A stretch of DNA of 27,225 nucleotides, taken from positions 1 to 27,225 of the forward strand of contig CAYVQU010000061.1 in NCBI GenBank assembly GCA_964453155.1, given 5' to 3'. Position 1 is the first letter of the stretch. Each line of letters begins with the position of its first letter. The position numbers and the translations under genes are program-made. Source of the stretch: CAYVQU01 sp964453155. Its GTDB lineage: Bacteria; Chloroflexota; Anaerolineae; Anaerolineales; UBA11858. The notes under the pieces are model-generated. The model saw only the letters and a program-made list of their open reading frames with translations. It was not told where the DNA came from and did not search any database. Of this stretch, positions 1 through 8,892 are shown piece after piece.

Positions 1-72
1 AACAAGAGTCTACACCATGACTGATCATTTGCATCCTAGATGTAGGGTAGAGAAGGACCAAGTAGATTTTGA

Positions 73-546
73 ATGGAAAGGTTGATGAAGTACGAAGATT
101 GGGAAGTAAAGATTCCACCTGAAATCAAAGCTGATGCGTTGTGGCAGCTTGAAGTTTATCGGTTAGCATTGTTTTTGGGGGATATCGGTTGGTATGATGT
201 CTCTAAACTTTTTAATAATAAACGAACATTTTCTTTGGCGGATCAACTCTATCGCTCTCTAGGTTCAGTTAGCGCTAATATTGCTGAAGGTTTCTCCCGC
301 AGTTCATCCAAAGATCAAGCCCGTTTTTATGAATACGCCCTCGGCTCTGCCCGAGAAAGCCGTGATTGGTACTTCAAAGCCAGATATGTTTTAGGGGAGC
401 AGGTTACAAACCACCGTCTCGAATTTCTCACTCAAATCATTCGCTTACTCCTGACGATGATTCCTCAAAAACGTGGCAGATCAATACGTGAATCTCAAGC
501 AGTGTATTCCCCAGATGCCCTGAATAAAGAAATTCCCATGCCCTAA
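73..546 (+). CDS. four-helix-bundle (S23-type) protein
   Basis: 157 residues. The central part, with LYRSLGSVSANIAEGFSR at about 60-77 and YEYALGSARESRDWY at about 86-100, is the signature of the four-helix-bundle family first met as the protein encoded in 23S rRNA intervening sequences. Outside rRNA the molecular role of this family is not established. A strongly helical, small cytosolic protein is expected. An ATG at 85 (Met5) is an alternative start; GGAAAGG lies only 3 nt before it, while the first ATG has AGAAGGA 15 nt upstream, so neither start is clearly better. The N-terminal 35 residues (EDWEVKIPPEIKADALW) are longer than in many members. A hairpin-repeat arm follows the stop at once. 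Family assignment is firm, function unknown. Confidence 0.85.
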   Translation: MERLMKYEDWEVKIPPEIKADALWQLEVYRLALFLGDIGWYDVSKLFNNKRTFSLADQLYRSLGSVSANIAEGFSRSSSKDQARFYEYALGSARESRDWYFKARYVLGEQVTNHRLEFLTQIIRLLLTMIPQKRGRSIRESQAVYSPDALNKEIPMP

Positions 547-550
547 TTCA

Positions 551-576
551 TCACGCATCACGCTTTACTCATCACG
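551..576. repeat. family F repeat (TCACGCATCACG)
   Basis: The 12-mer TCACGCATCACG at 551-562 also occurs at 5143-5154 and 17143-17154. Here it is followed by a second, imperfect inverted copy ending ATCACG at 571-576. It sits between the S23-type gene and the thiolase, just ahead of the thiolase ribosome binding site (AAAGGA at 582-587). Confidence 0.6.
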
Positions 577-595
577 TTAACGAAAGGACTATCCC

Positions 596-1795
596 ATGAA
601 CTCCAATTCCTCCGTCATTCTCAGCGCCGTCCGCACGCCCTCGGGCAATTTCAAAGGCAGTTTGAGCAGTTTTCCAGCCCCCAGATTGGGTGCCCTGGTT
701 GTCAACGCGGCGGTGGAACGCGCCAATCTTCCGGACTCGGCTGATATCGATGAAGTTTACATGGGGAATGTGGTTTCAGCCGGATTAGGCCAAAACCCGG
801 CCCGGCAAGCCGCAATTTTTGGCGGGCTGCCAGACACTGTCGGAGCGACCACGCTCAACAAAGTCTGTGGTTCGGGGCTGAAAGCCGTCATGCTGGCAGC
901 CCAAGGGATCAAAGCCGGGGATGGAAACCTGTACGTTTGCGGTGGATTTGAGTCCATGAGCCGGGCACCATATCTGGTGCATGGGCGTTCAGGCGAACTT
1001 CGTTTCGGGCACCGCGAATTTACCGATGCCCTGCTCCACGACGGGTTGTGGTGTGCCCTAGAAGATTGGGGCATGGGTACTGCGGCCGAATTCATTGCTG
1101 AAAAGTTCGGCGTCAGTCGAGAGGCGATGGATGAATTGGCCTACAACAGTCACGCCCGAGCGATCGCGGCGATTGACGCGGGCAAATTCCAATCCGAAAT
1201 CACCCCGGTCGAAGTTAAGGGGCGCAAAGGACAGGTTACTGTTTTTGACACCGACGAAGCCCCACGCCGCGATACCAGTCTTGAAATCCTCGGGCGGCTG
1301 CGCCCGGCGTTTGTCAAAGATGGCCGCGTGACTGCCGGTAACGCCCCCGGACTCAATGATGGCGCGGCGGCCGTCGTCGTTGCCAGCCAGGAATATGCCG
1401 AAACCAATCATTTACAGCCCCTGGCCCGTATTGTGGGGTATGCGCAGGCTGCAGTCGAACCCAAACTCTTATTCTATGCGCCGGCCGTTGCCATGCCAAA
1501 ACTGCTCAAACAAATTGGCTGGACCTTCGCCGATGTCGATCTGATCGAGCTTAACGAGGCCTTCGCCGCACAAGTATTAGCCGATGGTTATGCCCTCGAA
1601 GATCAAGGTTGGGATTGGGACAAAGTCAACGTCAATGGCGGGGCCATCGCCCTCGGCCATCCCGTCGGGGCCAGCGGAGCCCGGGTGCTGACGACCCTGA
1701 TCTATGCTCTTAAAGATCGCGGTCTGAAACGCGGAATTGCATCCTTATGTTTGGGTGGCGCGGAGGCCGTCGCAATTGCAATCGAGGTAGAATAG
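596..1795 (+). CDS. acetyl-CoA C-acetyltransferase (thiolase)
   Basis: 399 residues, the usual length of a type II thiolase, which condenses two acetyl-CoA to acetoacetyl-CoA or cleaves 3-ketoacyl-CoA. The nucleophilic cysteine is C91 in NKVCGSG, the NEAFAAQ motif is at about 320-326, the catalytic histidine H355 in GHPVGASGAR, and the second cysteine C385 in CLGG. AAAGGA lies 8 nt before the ATG. A GNAT gene follows after 30 nt, so the two may be cotranscribed. The HMG loop histidine of biosynthetic thiolases is replaced: the sequence here reads WGMGTAAE, with G159. The catalytic set is complete, so the enzyme should be active; acyl-chain preference cannot be read from the sequence. Confidence 0.93.
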   Translation: MNSNSSVILSAVRTPSGNFKGSLSSFPAPRLGALVVNAAVERANLPDSADIDEVYMGNVVSAGLGQNPARQAAIFGGLPDTVGATTLNKVCGSGLKAVMLAAQGIKAGDGNLYVCGGFESMSRAPYLVHGRSGELRFGHREFTDALLHDGLWCALEDWGMGTAAEFIAEKFGVSREAMDELAYNSHARAIAAIDAGKFQSEITPVEVKGRKGQVTVFDTDEAPRRDTSLEILGRLRPAFVKDGRVTAGNAPGLNDGAAAVVVASQEYAETNHLQPLARIVGYAQAAVEPKLLFYAPAVAMPKLLKQIGWTFADVDLIELNEAFAAQVLADGYALEDQGWDWDKVNVNGGAIALGHPVGASGARVLTTLIYALKDRGLKRGIASLCLGGAEAVAIAIEVE

Positions 1796-1825
1796 AGCTA
1801 ACTTCTCACTACCAGGAGAGCTGCC

Positions 1826-2251
1826 ATGAATATCGAACTGCGTGAAATGACAATCGAAGATTATGACCCCGTTTACGCTCTGTGGGAATCGACGCCTGGA
1901 ATTGGATTGAGCAATGCCGATTCCAAAGAAGGGATTCGTACTTTTTTACTCCGTAATCCGGGGTTTAGCTATATTGCCCTGGATGTCGATAAAATCGTTG
2001 GCGCGGCCTTGTGCGGGCACGATGGCCGTCGGGGGTACATCCACCATCTGGCCGTTCACACCGATCACCGCGAGCAAGGCATTGGTCGCTCGTTGGTTAA
2101 TCGTTGTTTGTTTGCTTTGCTTAAACTTGGGATTTCGAAATGCCATCTCTTTGTCTTCGGCGAAAACCAGGGCGCCATTGATTTCTGGAAAAAAGTTGGG
2201 TGGACCCAACGGATTGAATTAATGATGATGTCTCAGTATCTGGATGGATAA
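1826..2251 (+). CDS. GNAT family N-acetyltransferase
   Basis: 141 residues, one GNAT domain. The acetyl-CoA pyrophosphate loop is R82-E-Q-G-I-G87 (R-x-x-G-x-G) after the beta-4 strand YIHHLAVHTD; the C-terminal part FGENQGAIDFWKKVGW is the typical alpha-4/beta-6 'N..A..FY.K.GF' element. It transfers an acetyl group from acetyl-CoA to an amine; the substrate is unknown. The start is supported by AGGAGAG about 8 nt upstream. It is 30 nt behind the thiolase and ahead of a family A hairpin. Confidence 0.88.
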   Translation: MNIELREMTIEDYDPVYALWESTPGIGLSNADSKEGIRTFLLRNPGFSYIALDVDKIVGAALCGHDGRRGYIHHLAVHTDHREQGIGRSLVNRCLFALLKLGISKCHLFVFGENQGAIDFWKKVGWTQRIELMMMSQYLDG

Positions 2252-2257
2252 TTCAGG

Positions 2258-2263
2258 TACAAT
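2258..2263 (+). promoter_or_regulatory. possible -10 element for the HD gene
   Basis: TACAAT at 2258-2263, 135 nt before the HD gene, with no good -35 at 16-18 bp. The family A hairpin would lie in the resulting 5' leader. Weak call. Confidence 0.25.
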
Positions 2264-2286
2264 GGGTTGAAATAATTCAAATTCTC

Positions 2287-2339
2287 AACCACAAAGGACA
2301 CCAAGGATCACTGAGTAAAACTTCGTGTCCTTTGTGGTT
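2287..2339. repeat. family A hairpin repeat (AACCACAAAGGACAC)
   Basis: Inverted repeat. The left arm AACCACAAAGGACAC starts at 2287; the right arm ends at 2339 and reads GTGTCCTTTGTGGTT, a perfect 15-bp match, followed inward by AAG/CTT after one mismatch. A second, diverged copy lies at 22598-22661 before the DnaD-like gene. It could fold as RNA upstream of the HD gene. Confidence 0.8.
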
Positions 2340-2397
2340 AAGTGTGAGATGGCAAAACTGGCTAGCTTTGCCGTCGCACTTTACTGAAAGAGGCCTA

Positions 2398-3384
2398 ATG
2401 CAATACACTGATCCTGTTTATGGGGAAATCACTATTACCAATCCCATTCTCCTCGATTTGATGGCAACCCAGGCCATGACGCGCGCCAAAGGGGTACTCC
2501 AACACGGCGTCAGCGCCCTGATCGGGGTGACCAAACCCATCTCTCGCTTTGACCATTCGATGGGCGCCATGATCCTGGTTCGGATGTTGGGCGCCAGCCT
2601 GGAAGAGCAAATTGCCGCCTTGTTGCACGATGTCAGTCATACGGCTTTTAGCCATGTGATCGACTATGTGTTCGATGGCCACGATACCCAGGGCTATCAC
2701 GAGGAGCATAAACTCGAATTTGTGGCGGGGACCGATATTCCTGCCACAATGAAAAGCCACGGCTACAACTGGGAAGATTTCATGGATGAGGCCGATTACA
2801 CCCTCCTTGAGCAGGATTTACCCCATCTCTGTGCCGACCGCCTCGACTATTTTCTGCGAGATGCCCTGGATTTGCGGTTGACCACCCCCCGCGAGGTCAA
2901 CAAAGCCCTCAAAAATTTGACTGCTCATCAGGGCCGGATCGTGGTGACGGACCTCCCCACTGCTCGCTGGCTGGGCTACACTTTCATCAAAGGTGATCAG
3001 ACTAGTTGGGCCAATTTCCGCGAAGTGGGCCTCTATGAACTCGCCGCTCGCGCCATCCGCCGCGGCTTAGAGATCGGCGTGTTAACTGCGGCGGACATCT
3101 GGGGCACCGATCTGCCCGCGTGGGAAAAGCTCCGGGCCAGCACCGACCCCGAATTACAGCACAACTTTCAACGGGTCCACAAAGACACGCAGTTTGTTTG
3201 GGATGATGAGAATCCCGAATTCCGAGTTTCCACCAAACTCCGTTCCATCGATCCAGATGTCTTGATTGACGACGAAAACCAGCCCCTTTCAACCCTCGAT
3301 CCCGTATTCGAACATCATCGCAATGAGTACCTCTCTAACAACAGCGGGAAATGGCCGATGCGAGTAATTGCAAGTGGCCAATGA
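2398..3384 (+). CDS. HD domain phosphohydrolase
   Basis: 328 residues from the ATG at 2398, preceded by AAAGAGG. An upstream in-frame extension reads through the family A repeat and is not credible. The metal ligands of the HD superfamily are visible: H53 in RFDHS, H77-D78 in LLHDVSHTAFSH, and D147 in CADRLDY. The layout matches the COG1078 group of HD proteins related to dGTPase and SAMHD1, which hydrolyse (d)NTPs or other phosphoesters in the cytosol; the substrate is not determined here. The gap to the preceding GNAT gene is 146 nt. The next gene (GMC oxidoreductase) starts 86 nt downstream. Confidence 0.88.
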   Translation: MQYTDPVYGEITITNPILLDLMATQAMTRAKGVLQHGVSALIGVTKPISRFDHSMGAMILVRMLGASLEEQIAALLHDVSHTAFSHVIDYVFDGHDTQGYHEEHKLEFVAGTDIPATMKSHGYNWEDFMDEADYTLLEQDLPHLCADRLDYFLRDALDLRLTTPREVNKALKNLTAHQGRIVVTDLPTARWLGYTFIKGDQTSWANFREVGLYELAARAIRRGLEIGVLTAADIWGTDLPAWEKLRASTDPELQHNFQRVHKDTQFVWDDENPEFRVSTKLRSIDPDVLIDDENQPLSTLDPVFEHHRNEYLSNNSGKWPMRVIASGQ

Positions 3385-3470
3385 CGAATACAAACGCCGT
3401 AATTTTCAAACCCACTTTATTATCTCGCAACCCTCAATTCACCACCCACAACACATAACAGGACTCCCTC

Positions 3471-5114
3471 ATGAAATCATCTTCGCAAACCTACGACTAT
3501 CTCATCATCGGCTCCGGTTTCGGTGGCAGTGTCTCGGCGCTGCGACTGACTGAGAAAGGATATTCGGTTTTGGTTTTAGAGCAGGGTAAACGCTATCGTG
3601 ATGAAGATTTTGCCACGACGAATTGGAAAGTGTGGAAATATTTGTGGTTACCGGCCCTGCGCTGTTTTGGGATTTTGCAGGTAACCATTATGAAAGGGGC
3701 TATGATTTTGCACGGACGGGGGGTCGGTGGGGGTTCGCTGGGATACGCCAATGTCCTCGAAGTTCCACCCGAAGATATGTTTGCCAACCCGGCCTGGAAG
3801 CATCTTCAGCATTGGAAAGAAGTCCTGCGGCCCCATTACGCCACAGCCCAACGAATGCTGGGGGTGACCCGCAATCCCTTCCTGGGAAAGGCCGATGAAG
3901 TCGTGCAGGAAATCGTCGCCGAACGGGGGATGGGCGATACCTTCCGAGCCACCGCGGTAGGCGTATTTTTCGGGGGAGAAGGCGAAGAATTTCCCGATCC
4001 GTTTTTTGATGGAGCCGGCCCTGCTCGGGGGGGATGCACATTTTGTGGGGGTTGTTTGGTGGGCTGCCGCCATAATGCCAAGAATACCCTGCCCAAAAAT
4101 TATCTCTATCTGGCCGAACAAAATGGCGCGGAAGTGTGGGCGGAAACCGAAGTGGTTGATGTGAAACCGGTGACCGCGGACCGCAGACCGATGACAGAGC
4201 CCGAAGCCTCCGGCTCCCATCCCCCGTCCCCCGTCTACGAAGTCACCTATTGCGCCACCACCGCCTGGCCTTTTCGCTCTCACCAACGGGTGCGGGCCAA
4301 GAACGTGATTTTTGCCGCGGGGGTATTAGGAACCCTTAAATTGCTGTTCCATTGTCGCGATAAAACCCAATCACTCCCCAAAGTTTCACCCCAATTGGGA
4401 CAATTGGTCCGAACGAATAGTGAAGCCTTAATGGGATCGATTGGCTGGGATGATTCGGTCGACTATGCTCAGGGTATCGCGATCACGTCCATTGCGAAGG
4501 CCGACCCCGTCACCCGCATTGAGCCGGTACGCTACCCAGATGGTTCCTCGCTGATGCGGTTTTTGAGTGTGCCGCTGATCAATATTCAAGGGGGAGTCTT
4601 TAAACGCCTTTTACTAACCATCGGATCTTTTTTACGCCGCCCAATCAAAACCCTCCACACCCACGTTTTACCGGGTTGGGCCCGGCGCAGTACCATCTTG
4701 TTAATTATGCAGACACTCGATAACCGCATGAGTCTCAAGCTAGGCCGCAGCATTTACACCCTGTTCCGCCAGGGGTTGGTGGCTGAACCCGATCAGGATG
4801 ACGCCGTCCCGGCTCGCATTGAAGCGGGGCATGAAGTCACTTTGTCATTTGCGGAGAAAACTGGCGGCATCCCCATGGGCTCGATTGGGGAAAATCTCCT
4901 GAACCTGCCGACGACGGCTCATATTTTGGGGGGCTGCCCCTTTGGCACGGCTGCGGAGGAGGCCGTTGTCGATCTCGATTGCCAGATTCATAATTATCCC
5001 GGTTTATATGTGGTCGACGGGTCCATCGTCCCTGCTAATCCGGGGGTTAACCCCAGTTTGACGATCACGGCCTTAGCGGAGTATGCGATGAGTAGAGTGG
5101 AGCGTAAAGCGTGA
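3471..5114 (+). CDS. GMC family oxidoreductase (cholesterol-oxidase-like)
   Basis: 547 residues. The N-terminal FAD-binding GSGFGGS is at 14-20, followed by VLVLEQGKRY; GRGVGGGSLGYAN at 82-94 is the second FAD element; the C-terminal HILGGCPFG and VVDGSIVPANPGVNPSLTI are the GMC_oxred_C signatures with the cofactor-contacting segment. Closest by eye to the bacterial cholesterol-oxidase-like branch, which oxidises alcohol groups of lipophilic substrates. Four cysteines, C189, C192, C195 and C199 (C-x2-C-x2-C-x3-C), form a ferredoxin-like cluster motif, followed by AKNTLPKNYLYLAE. A low-complexity stretch at about 233-254 (PVTADRRPMTEPEA and following) looks like a repeat read in frame. The last codons CGT AAA GCG TGA are an arm of a family F hairpin. 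Substrate unknown. Confidence 0.87.
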   Translation: MKSSSQTYDYLIIGSGFGGSVSALRLTEKGYSVLVLEQGKRYRDEDFATTNWKVWKYLWLPALRCFGILQVTIMKGAMILHGRGVGGGSLGYANVLEVPPEDMFANPAWKHLQHWKEVLRPHYATAQRMLGVTRNPFLGKADEVVQEIVAERGMGDTFRATAVGVFFGGEGEEFPDPFFDGAGPARGGCTFCGGCLVGCRHNAKNTLPKNYLYLAEQNGAEVWAETEVVDVKPVTADRRPMTEPEASGSHPPSPVYEVTYCATTAWPFRSHQRVRAKNVIFAAGVLGTLKLLFHCRDKTQSLPKVSPQLGQLVRTNSEALMGSIGWDDSVDYAQGIAITSIAKADPVTRIEPVRYPDGSSLMRFLSVPLINIQGGVFKRLLLTIGSFLRRPIKTLHTHVLPGWARRSTILLIMQTLDNRMSLKLGRSIYTLFRQGLVAEPDQDDAVPARIEAGHEVTLSFAEKTGGIPMGSIGENLLNLPTTAHILGGCPFGTAAEEAVVDLDCQIHNYPGLYVVDGSIVPANPGVNPSLTITALAEYAMSRVERKA

Positions 5115-5154
5115 AAACGCGCGATGTGATGGTTTGCAAGATTCACGCATCACG
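5103..5154. repeat. family F hairpin between convergent gene ends
   Basis: Left arm CGTAAAGCGTGA (5103-5114) and right arm TCACGCATCACG (5143-5154; reverse complement CGTGATGCGTGA) match at 10 of 12 positions. The left arm encodes R-K-A-stop of the GMC gene, and the right arm, read on the minus strand, encodes R-D-A-stop of the GNAT gene. The position suggests a shared bidirectional terminator, though there is no U-tract. Confidence 0.7.
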
Positions 5155-5595
5155 GTTCAGTTTCATAATCAACAACGTCTCCCCCTCCTTCCGTAAAATC
5201 TCTGCCACCGATGCCAGTTTCGAAATCCGCCGAAAATAGGTGGGCATTGCGGGTTCGGCAATAGCCCTGAAGCCAAATTTTTCGTAGAAAATCCCTAGGG
5301 AGGCGCGGCACATCAGGTGCAAATCCCCCTCGAAATTTCCAATTAAATGTTTGACCAAGGCGCGTGCAATACCCTGGCCCCGATAGTCAGGGTCTACCAC
5401 CAGTGAAGCTAATTCTTGCGAACCATCCCGATGCGGCTTGATTTGGATACAGCCGATTACTCGATTCTGGCTATCTACGGCCACAATAAAGCGTTCCCAA
5501 TTCAGCCCGGTAGGATTTAGGAGTGCCAAACGAACCAGCGCCCGAATTGGGGCTGTATCATCACGGATGGCCGCGCGGAGAGTGAAGGTTTTCAA
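5143..5595 (-). CDS. GNAT family N-acetyltransferase, TTG start
   Basis: 150 residues. The acetyl-CoA loop is R72-G-Q-G-I-A77 after LVVDPDY, and MCRASLGIFYEKFGF is the C-terminal GNAT element. The start is a TTG whose last two bases are the first two of the TGA stop of the upstream kinase, so the two genes overlap and are probably translationally coupled. No in-frame ATG exists near the N-terminus. A cytosolic acetyltransferase of unknown substrate; location behind a sensor kinase gives no direct clue. It ends in the arm of a family F hairpin. Confidence 0.85.
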   Translation of the reverse strand: MKTFTLRAAIRDDTAPIRALVRLALLNPTGLNWERFIVAVDSQNRVIGCIQIKPHRDGSQELASLVVDPDYRGQGIARALVKHLIGNFEGDLHLMCRASLGIFYEKFGFRAIAEPAMPTYFRRISKLASVAEILRKEGETLLIMKLNRDA

Positions 5596-8500
5596 TGTCC
5601 CAGGGCGGTCGCGATCATTTGAGCCAGGTCACTTATATCGGGGGGTTTAGATAACCACCCAACCAGACCATGCAGCTTTAGGGTTTCGAGTTCCGTTTGC
5701 ATCGGGTGCCCAGTCATGAGAATGACTTTGATTTCCGGTTTGAGCTTGCGAATCTGGTTGAATAAGGCCACCCCACCGATCTCGGGCATGACCACATCGC
5801 TCAGAACCAGATCGATGTGGGTTTTGCTCTTTTGGGGGGCAGTAGATTGGATGATATCGAGGGCTTCCGTTCCATTTTTGACCGCGATCAACCGGTAACG
5901 TAGATTGGTCAGCATTTCGACCAGGGCGCTGCGCATCGCAGCATTGTCTTCAACGACCAGGATCGTTTCATAAGCCCCGTGGGGAAATGCATCGAACCCG
6001 AGTGGATCTTGCTCCGGTTTTTCTGCCGGGATCGCCGGTAGAAAAATTCGAAAAGTTGCCCCTTCCTCCACCGCTGTATCAACCTGGATAGCCCCCTCGT
6101 GGGCTTTTACAATGCCATAAACCTGTGCCAGGCCCAACCCAGTGCCTTGTCCAGGGCCTTTGGTCGTGAAGAATGGATTGAAAATTTGGGGTAAAACATC
6201 GGCCGGGATTCCCTTGCCGGTATCCGAAATTTTGAGGCACACCCAATCGCCCGGTGTCATCTCGGGGAGTGGAGCTGGTGTATTGGATGTAAGGGTAAGA
6301 TGGTCAAGGCGGATGGTGAGCGCCCCGCCGAGGGGCATTGCATCGCGGGCGTTGATCGCCAGATTCATGATGGCCTGCTGGATGCGGGTGGGGTCAATAT
6401 TGGCCGTCAGCGCTTTGGGAGGGAGCACTTTGCCAAAGTGGAAGCTGATCGTGATATTCTCAGGCAGGGTGCGCCGGAGGAGTTGGGTTTGTTCTTTGAG
6501 GATGGGAATCAGATCTAAGGGTGACCGTTCGAGTTCGGAACCCCGGCTGAAATCTAAAATCTGGCGAACCAGATCTGAGGCTTGCATGGCCTGATCAAAA
6601 ATGATGCCCATCCGCTCGCTGACCACCAGTGGGACGTCGTCTGCCTGGGAGGTCAATTGAGCATAGAGGGTGATCGCCCCGAGAATATTGTTGAAGTCGT
6701 GAGCGATGCCGGCGGCGAGTTGTCCCACGGCAGCCAGCCGTTCTTGCTGCTGTTGGTATTGTTCGATGGTTTTTTGCTGGGTCACATCCCGGATGACCAG
6801 TACCCACCCTGCGGCATCGGTGCTGGTTTCGAGCGAACGGGCAATGACTTGAAAATGAGTCTCGGGTGGTCCTGAAATCGTTAGGGCATGCCATAACCCT
6901 TTGGGAGGGGAAGTCAAAAACTCAAGAATAGGGCGGTTACCAAGGTGGGTGAGCCGTTCACCAGCTGTGCTGGTGGTCAACACAGGCAAGATTTTTTCAG
7001 CAACCGGGTTGATCAGCCTGAGTTTTAGGTCATCATCGAGCAGGAGGACGCCCTGAGGTACCGTCTCAACAATTTGCTGAACTTGCTGGGCCTGCTCTTG
7101 AATCTGCTGCAGCAATGCCTCGCGGTCGCTCTCGAATTTCTTCCGTAGGGTGATATCTCGGCCCACCGATTGGATTTCCAGCAACTCCCCATTTTCATTG
7201 AATATACCACGGTCGGTCCACATCATCCACTTCAAACCCACGGTAGGGATATTGGTGTGTTCCTCATACGAAACAGCGTCGGCAGTGGGGGTTAAAGCCT
7301 GGAGTTTGGCGAGTACTTTCTCTCTTTCAACGGGCAACATCTCCTGGAAAAAATTTGTGCCCACGAGATCAGCAGCTGACCGTTTGAAGAAGCGGCAATA
7401 ACTAGCGTTGACAAACGTTCGGGTGCCGTCGGGTTTCCAGCGGAGGATCAGTTCGGTTTGATCTTCGATGATGCCGCGGTAGCGAGCCTCGCTTTCTAGT
7501 AAGGCATTTTCTGTCCGCTTACGGGCAATGGCCTCTGCAACCTGAGTAGACACATATTCGAGCATCCGTTGCTCACGGATGCCATACGCCTGGGGGTTGG
7601 AATAATGCTGGACAGCCATCATACCGATTACCTGGTTGTCAATCTTGAGTGGGACACCCAGCCAGATGGGTGAGTCGGTTCCGACGAGTTCAATTTCTCC
7701 ATCTTTTTCCAATTGGCGGTGCACGGCCCGGTCACGGAGGAGTGATTTCCCTGTTCGTAAAACATATTCAGTTAACCCTCGTCCGGGTGTCGTGGGTTCC
7801 GGCTGCACATCCATATCATCAATGAAGAAGGGGAAACTAACCAGGTTGTCTATTTCATCATACAAAGCAATATAAAAGTTGTTCGCATCCATAACATCGG
7901 AAATGATGGCGTGGACTGCGGTGTACAGATCATCCAAGCTATCGGCGCGATCAGGGGCCTGGGCGATGCGATAAACTGCATCTTCAAGTTGGCGCGCCTG
8001 AACGCGTTCAGTGATGTCGGTCGCGATGATCAGTAGACAATTAGGGTTACTTTCCTGTTCAAACGGGAACTTGGTGGTTTGGAACCAGCGCTCTGTGCCA
8101 TCCTGATACGTAAAGGCTTCTTCGCGAATATAGATTGTTTTTTGATTGTCGATGATATCTTGTTCAGTTAGTCTGAATTCTTGGTACTCAACAGATTCAA
8201 ACCATTTCTCTGCAATCTCATAATCGAATTTTCCAACCATTTCTTCTGGAGTGGTGTTATGCATCTCGGCCATTTTTTGGTTCACCACCAAGTATTTCCC
8301 TTCCCGATCCTTTACGAAGACACAGTTGGGGGTGGTATCGATGATTTGGCGCAGGGTGTTTTCATTCTGCCTAAGTTTTTCGGCCATCCGCTTTTGTTCC
8401 GTGACATCCAAAAACATGGCCGTCATATTGCCAGGTGAGGTCTGAAAAGCATATACCTCAAATGCTCCGAGAATTTCGTTTTCATCGTATGTAACTTGGT

Positions 8501-8879
8501 CCGTTTTCCATGGTTGGCCGGTAGCTGCCGCGCGGCGATACATGGCTGGGATTTTGGTTTCGGCCAGTGCTGGAAAAGCCACCTCGATTGGTTGCCCCAC
8601 AAATTGGTGGTTATCAACCCCCAGAATGACATCGGCAGCGGGATTTGCGCCAATGAAAATCAAACGCCCATCCGGCTCCAGGTGATACATATGCATTCCC
8701 ATCGAGCTAGACTCGATAATATTCCGGAACTGCGCTTCCTTTTCACGCAAGGCATATTCGGTCTGTTTTCGTTCTTCAATATCCCGCGCCGCCGCATCCC
8801 GCAAGGCTTGATTCTCATTTTTTAACGCCCGAAGCTGTTCTTCGAGATCCGCGACTCGCTCAGAAAGGTTAGTTGTCAT
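5592..8879 (-). CDS. multi-PAS/GAF hybrid sensor histidine kinase
   Basis: 1095 residues with no evident transmembrane segment, so probably cytosolic. Order: N-terminal coiled coil (about 5-45), PAS (about 48-165), PAS (170-295), GAF (300-455), PAS (465-585), PAS (600-705), HisKA with phospho-accepting H727 in GIAHDFNN, HATPase_c with N-box N843, G1 DTGKG at 886-890 and G2 GTGLGLA at 912-918, and a C-terminal receiver with acidic pair E977/D978, phospho-acceptor D1028, T1055 region (LMTGHP) and K1078. No DNA-binding output domain; phosphotransfer to a separate protein or intramolecular control is expected. Ligands cannot be read. The promoter and a palindrome lie just upstream; a GNAT gene is coupled downstream. 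Confidence 0.93.
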   Translation of the reverse strand: MTTNLSERVADLEEQLRALKNENQALRDAAARDIEERKQTEYALREKEAQFRNIIESSSMGMHMYHLEPDGRLIFIGANPAADVILGVDNHQFVGQPIEVAFPALAETKIPAMYRRAAATGQPWKTDQVTYDENEILGAFEVYAFQTSPGNMTAMFLDVTEQKRMAEKLRQNENTLRQIIDTTPNCVFVKDREGKYLVVNQKMAEMHNTTPEEMVGKFDYEIAEKWFESVEYQEFRLTEQDIIDNQKTIYIREEAFTYQDGTERWFQTTKFPFEQESNPNCLLIIATDITERVQARQLEDAVYRIAQAPDRADSLDDLYTAVHAIISDVMDANNFYIALYDEIDNLVSFPFFIDDMDVQPEPTTPGRGLTEYVLRTGKSLLRDRAVHRQLEKDGEIELVGTDSPIWLGVPLKIDNQVIGMMAVQHYSNPQAYGIREQRMLEYVSTQVAEAIARKRTENALLESEARYRGIIEDQTELILRWKPDGTRTFVNASYCRFFKRSAADLVGTNFFQEMLPVEREKVLAKLQALTPTADAVSYEEHTNIPTVGLKWMMWTDRGIFNENGELLEIQSVGRDITLRKKFESDREALLQQIQEQAQQVQQIVETVPQGVLLLDDDLKLRLINPVAEKILPVLTTSTAGERLTHLGNRPILEFLTSPPKGLWHALTISGPPETHFQVIARSLETSTDAAGWVLVIRDVTQQKTIEQYQQQQERLAAVGQLAAGIAHDFNNILGAITLYAQLTSQADDVPLVVSERMGIIFDQAMQASDLVRQILDFSRGSELERSPLDLIPILKEQTQLLRRTLPENITISFHFGKVLPPKALTANIDPTRIQQAIMNLAINARDAMPLGGALTIRLDHLTLTSNTPAPLPEMTPGDWVCLKISDTGKGIPADVLPQIFNPFFTTKGPGQGTGLGLAQVYGIVKAHEGAIQVDTAVEEGATFRIFLPAIPAEKPEQDPLGFDAFPHGAYETILVVEDNAAMRSALVEMLTNLRYRLIAVKNGTEALDIIQSTAPQKSKTHIDLVLSDVVMPEIGGVALFNQIRKLKPEIKVILMTGHPMQTELETLKLHGLVGWLSKPPDISDLAQMIATALGH

Positions 8880-8892
8880 CCTAATTTCCTTG

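Noticed and set aside
3648..4286. 212-residue minus-strand open frame inside the GMC gene
   Set aside because: Fully antisense to a gene with clear motifs; no domain, glycine/arginine-rich shadow translation.
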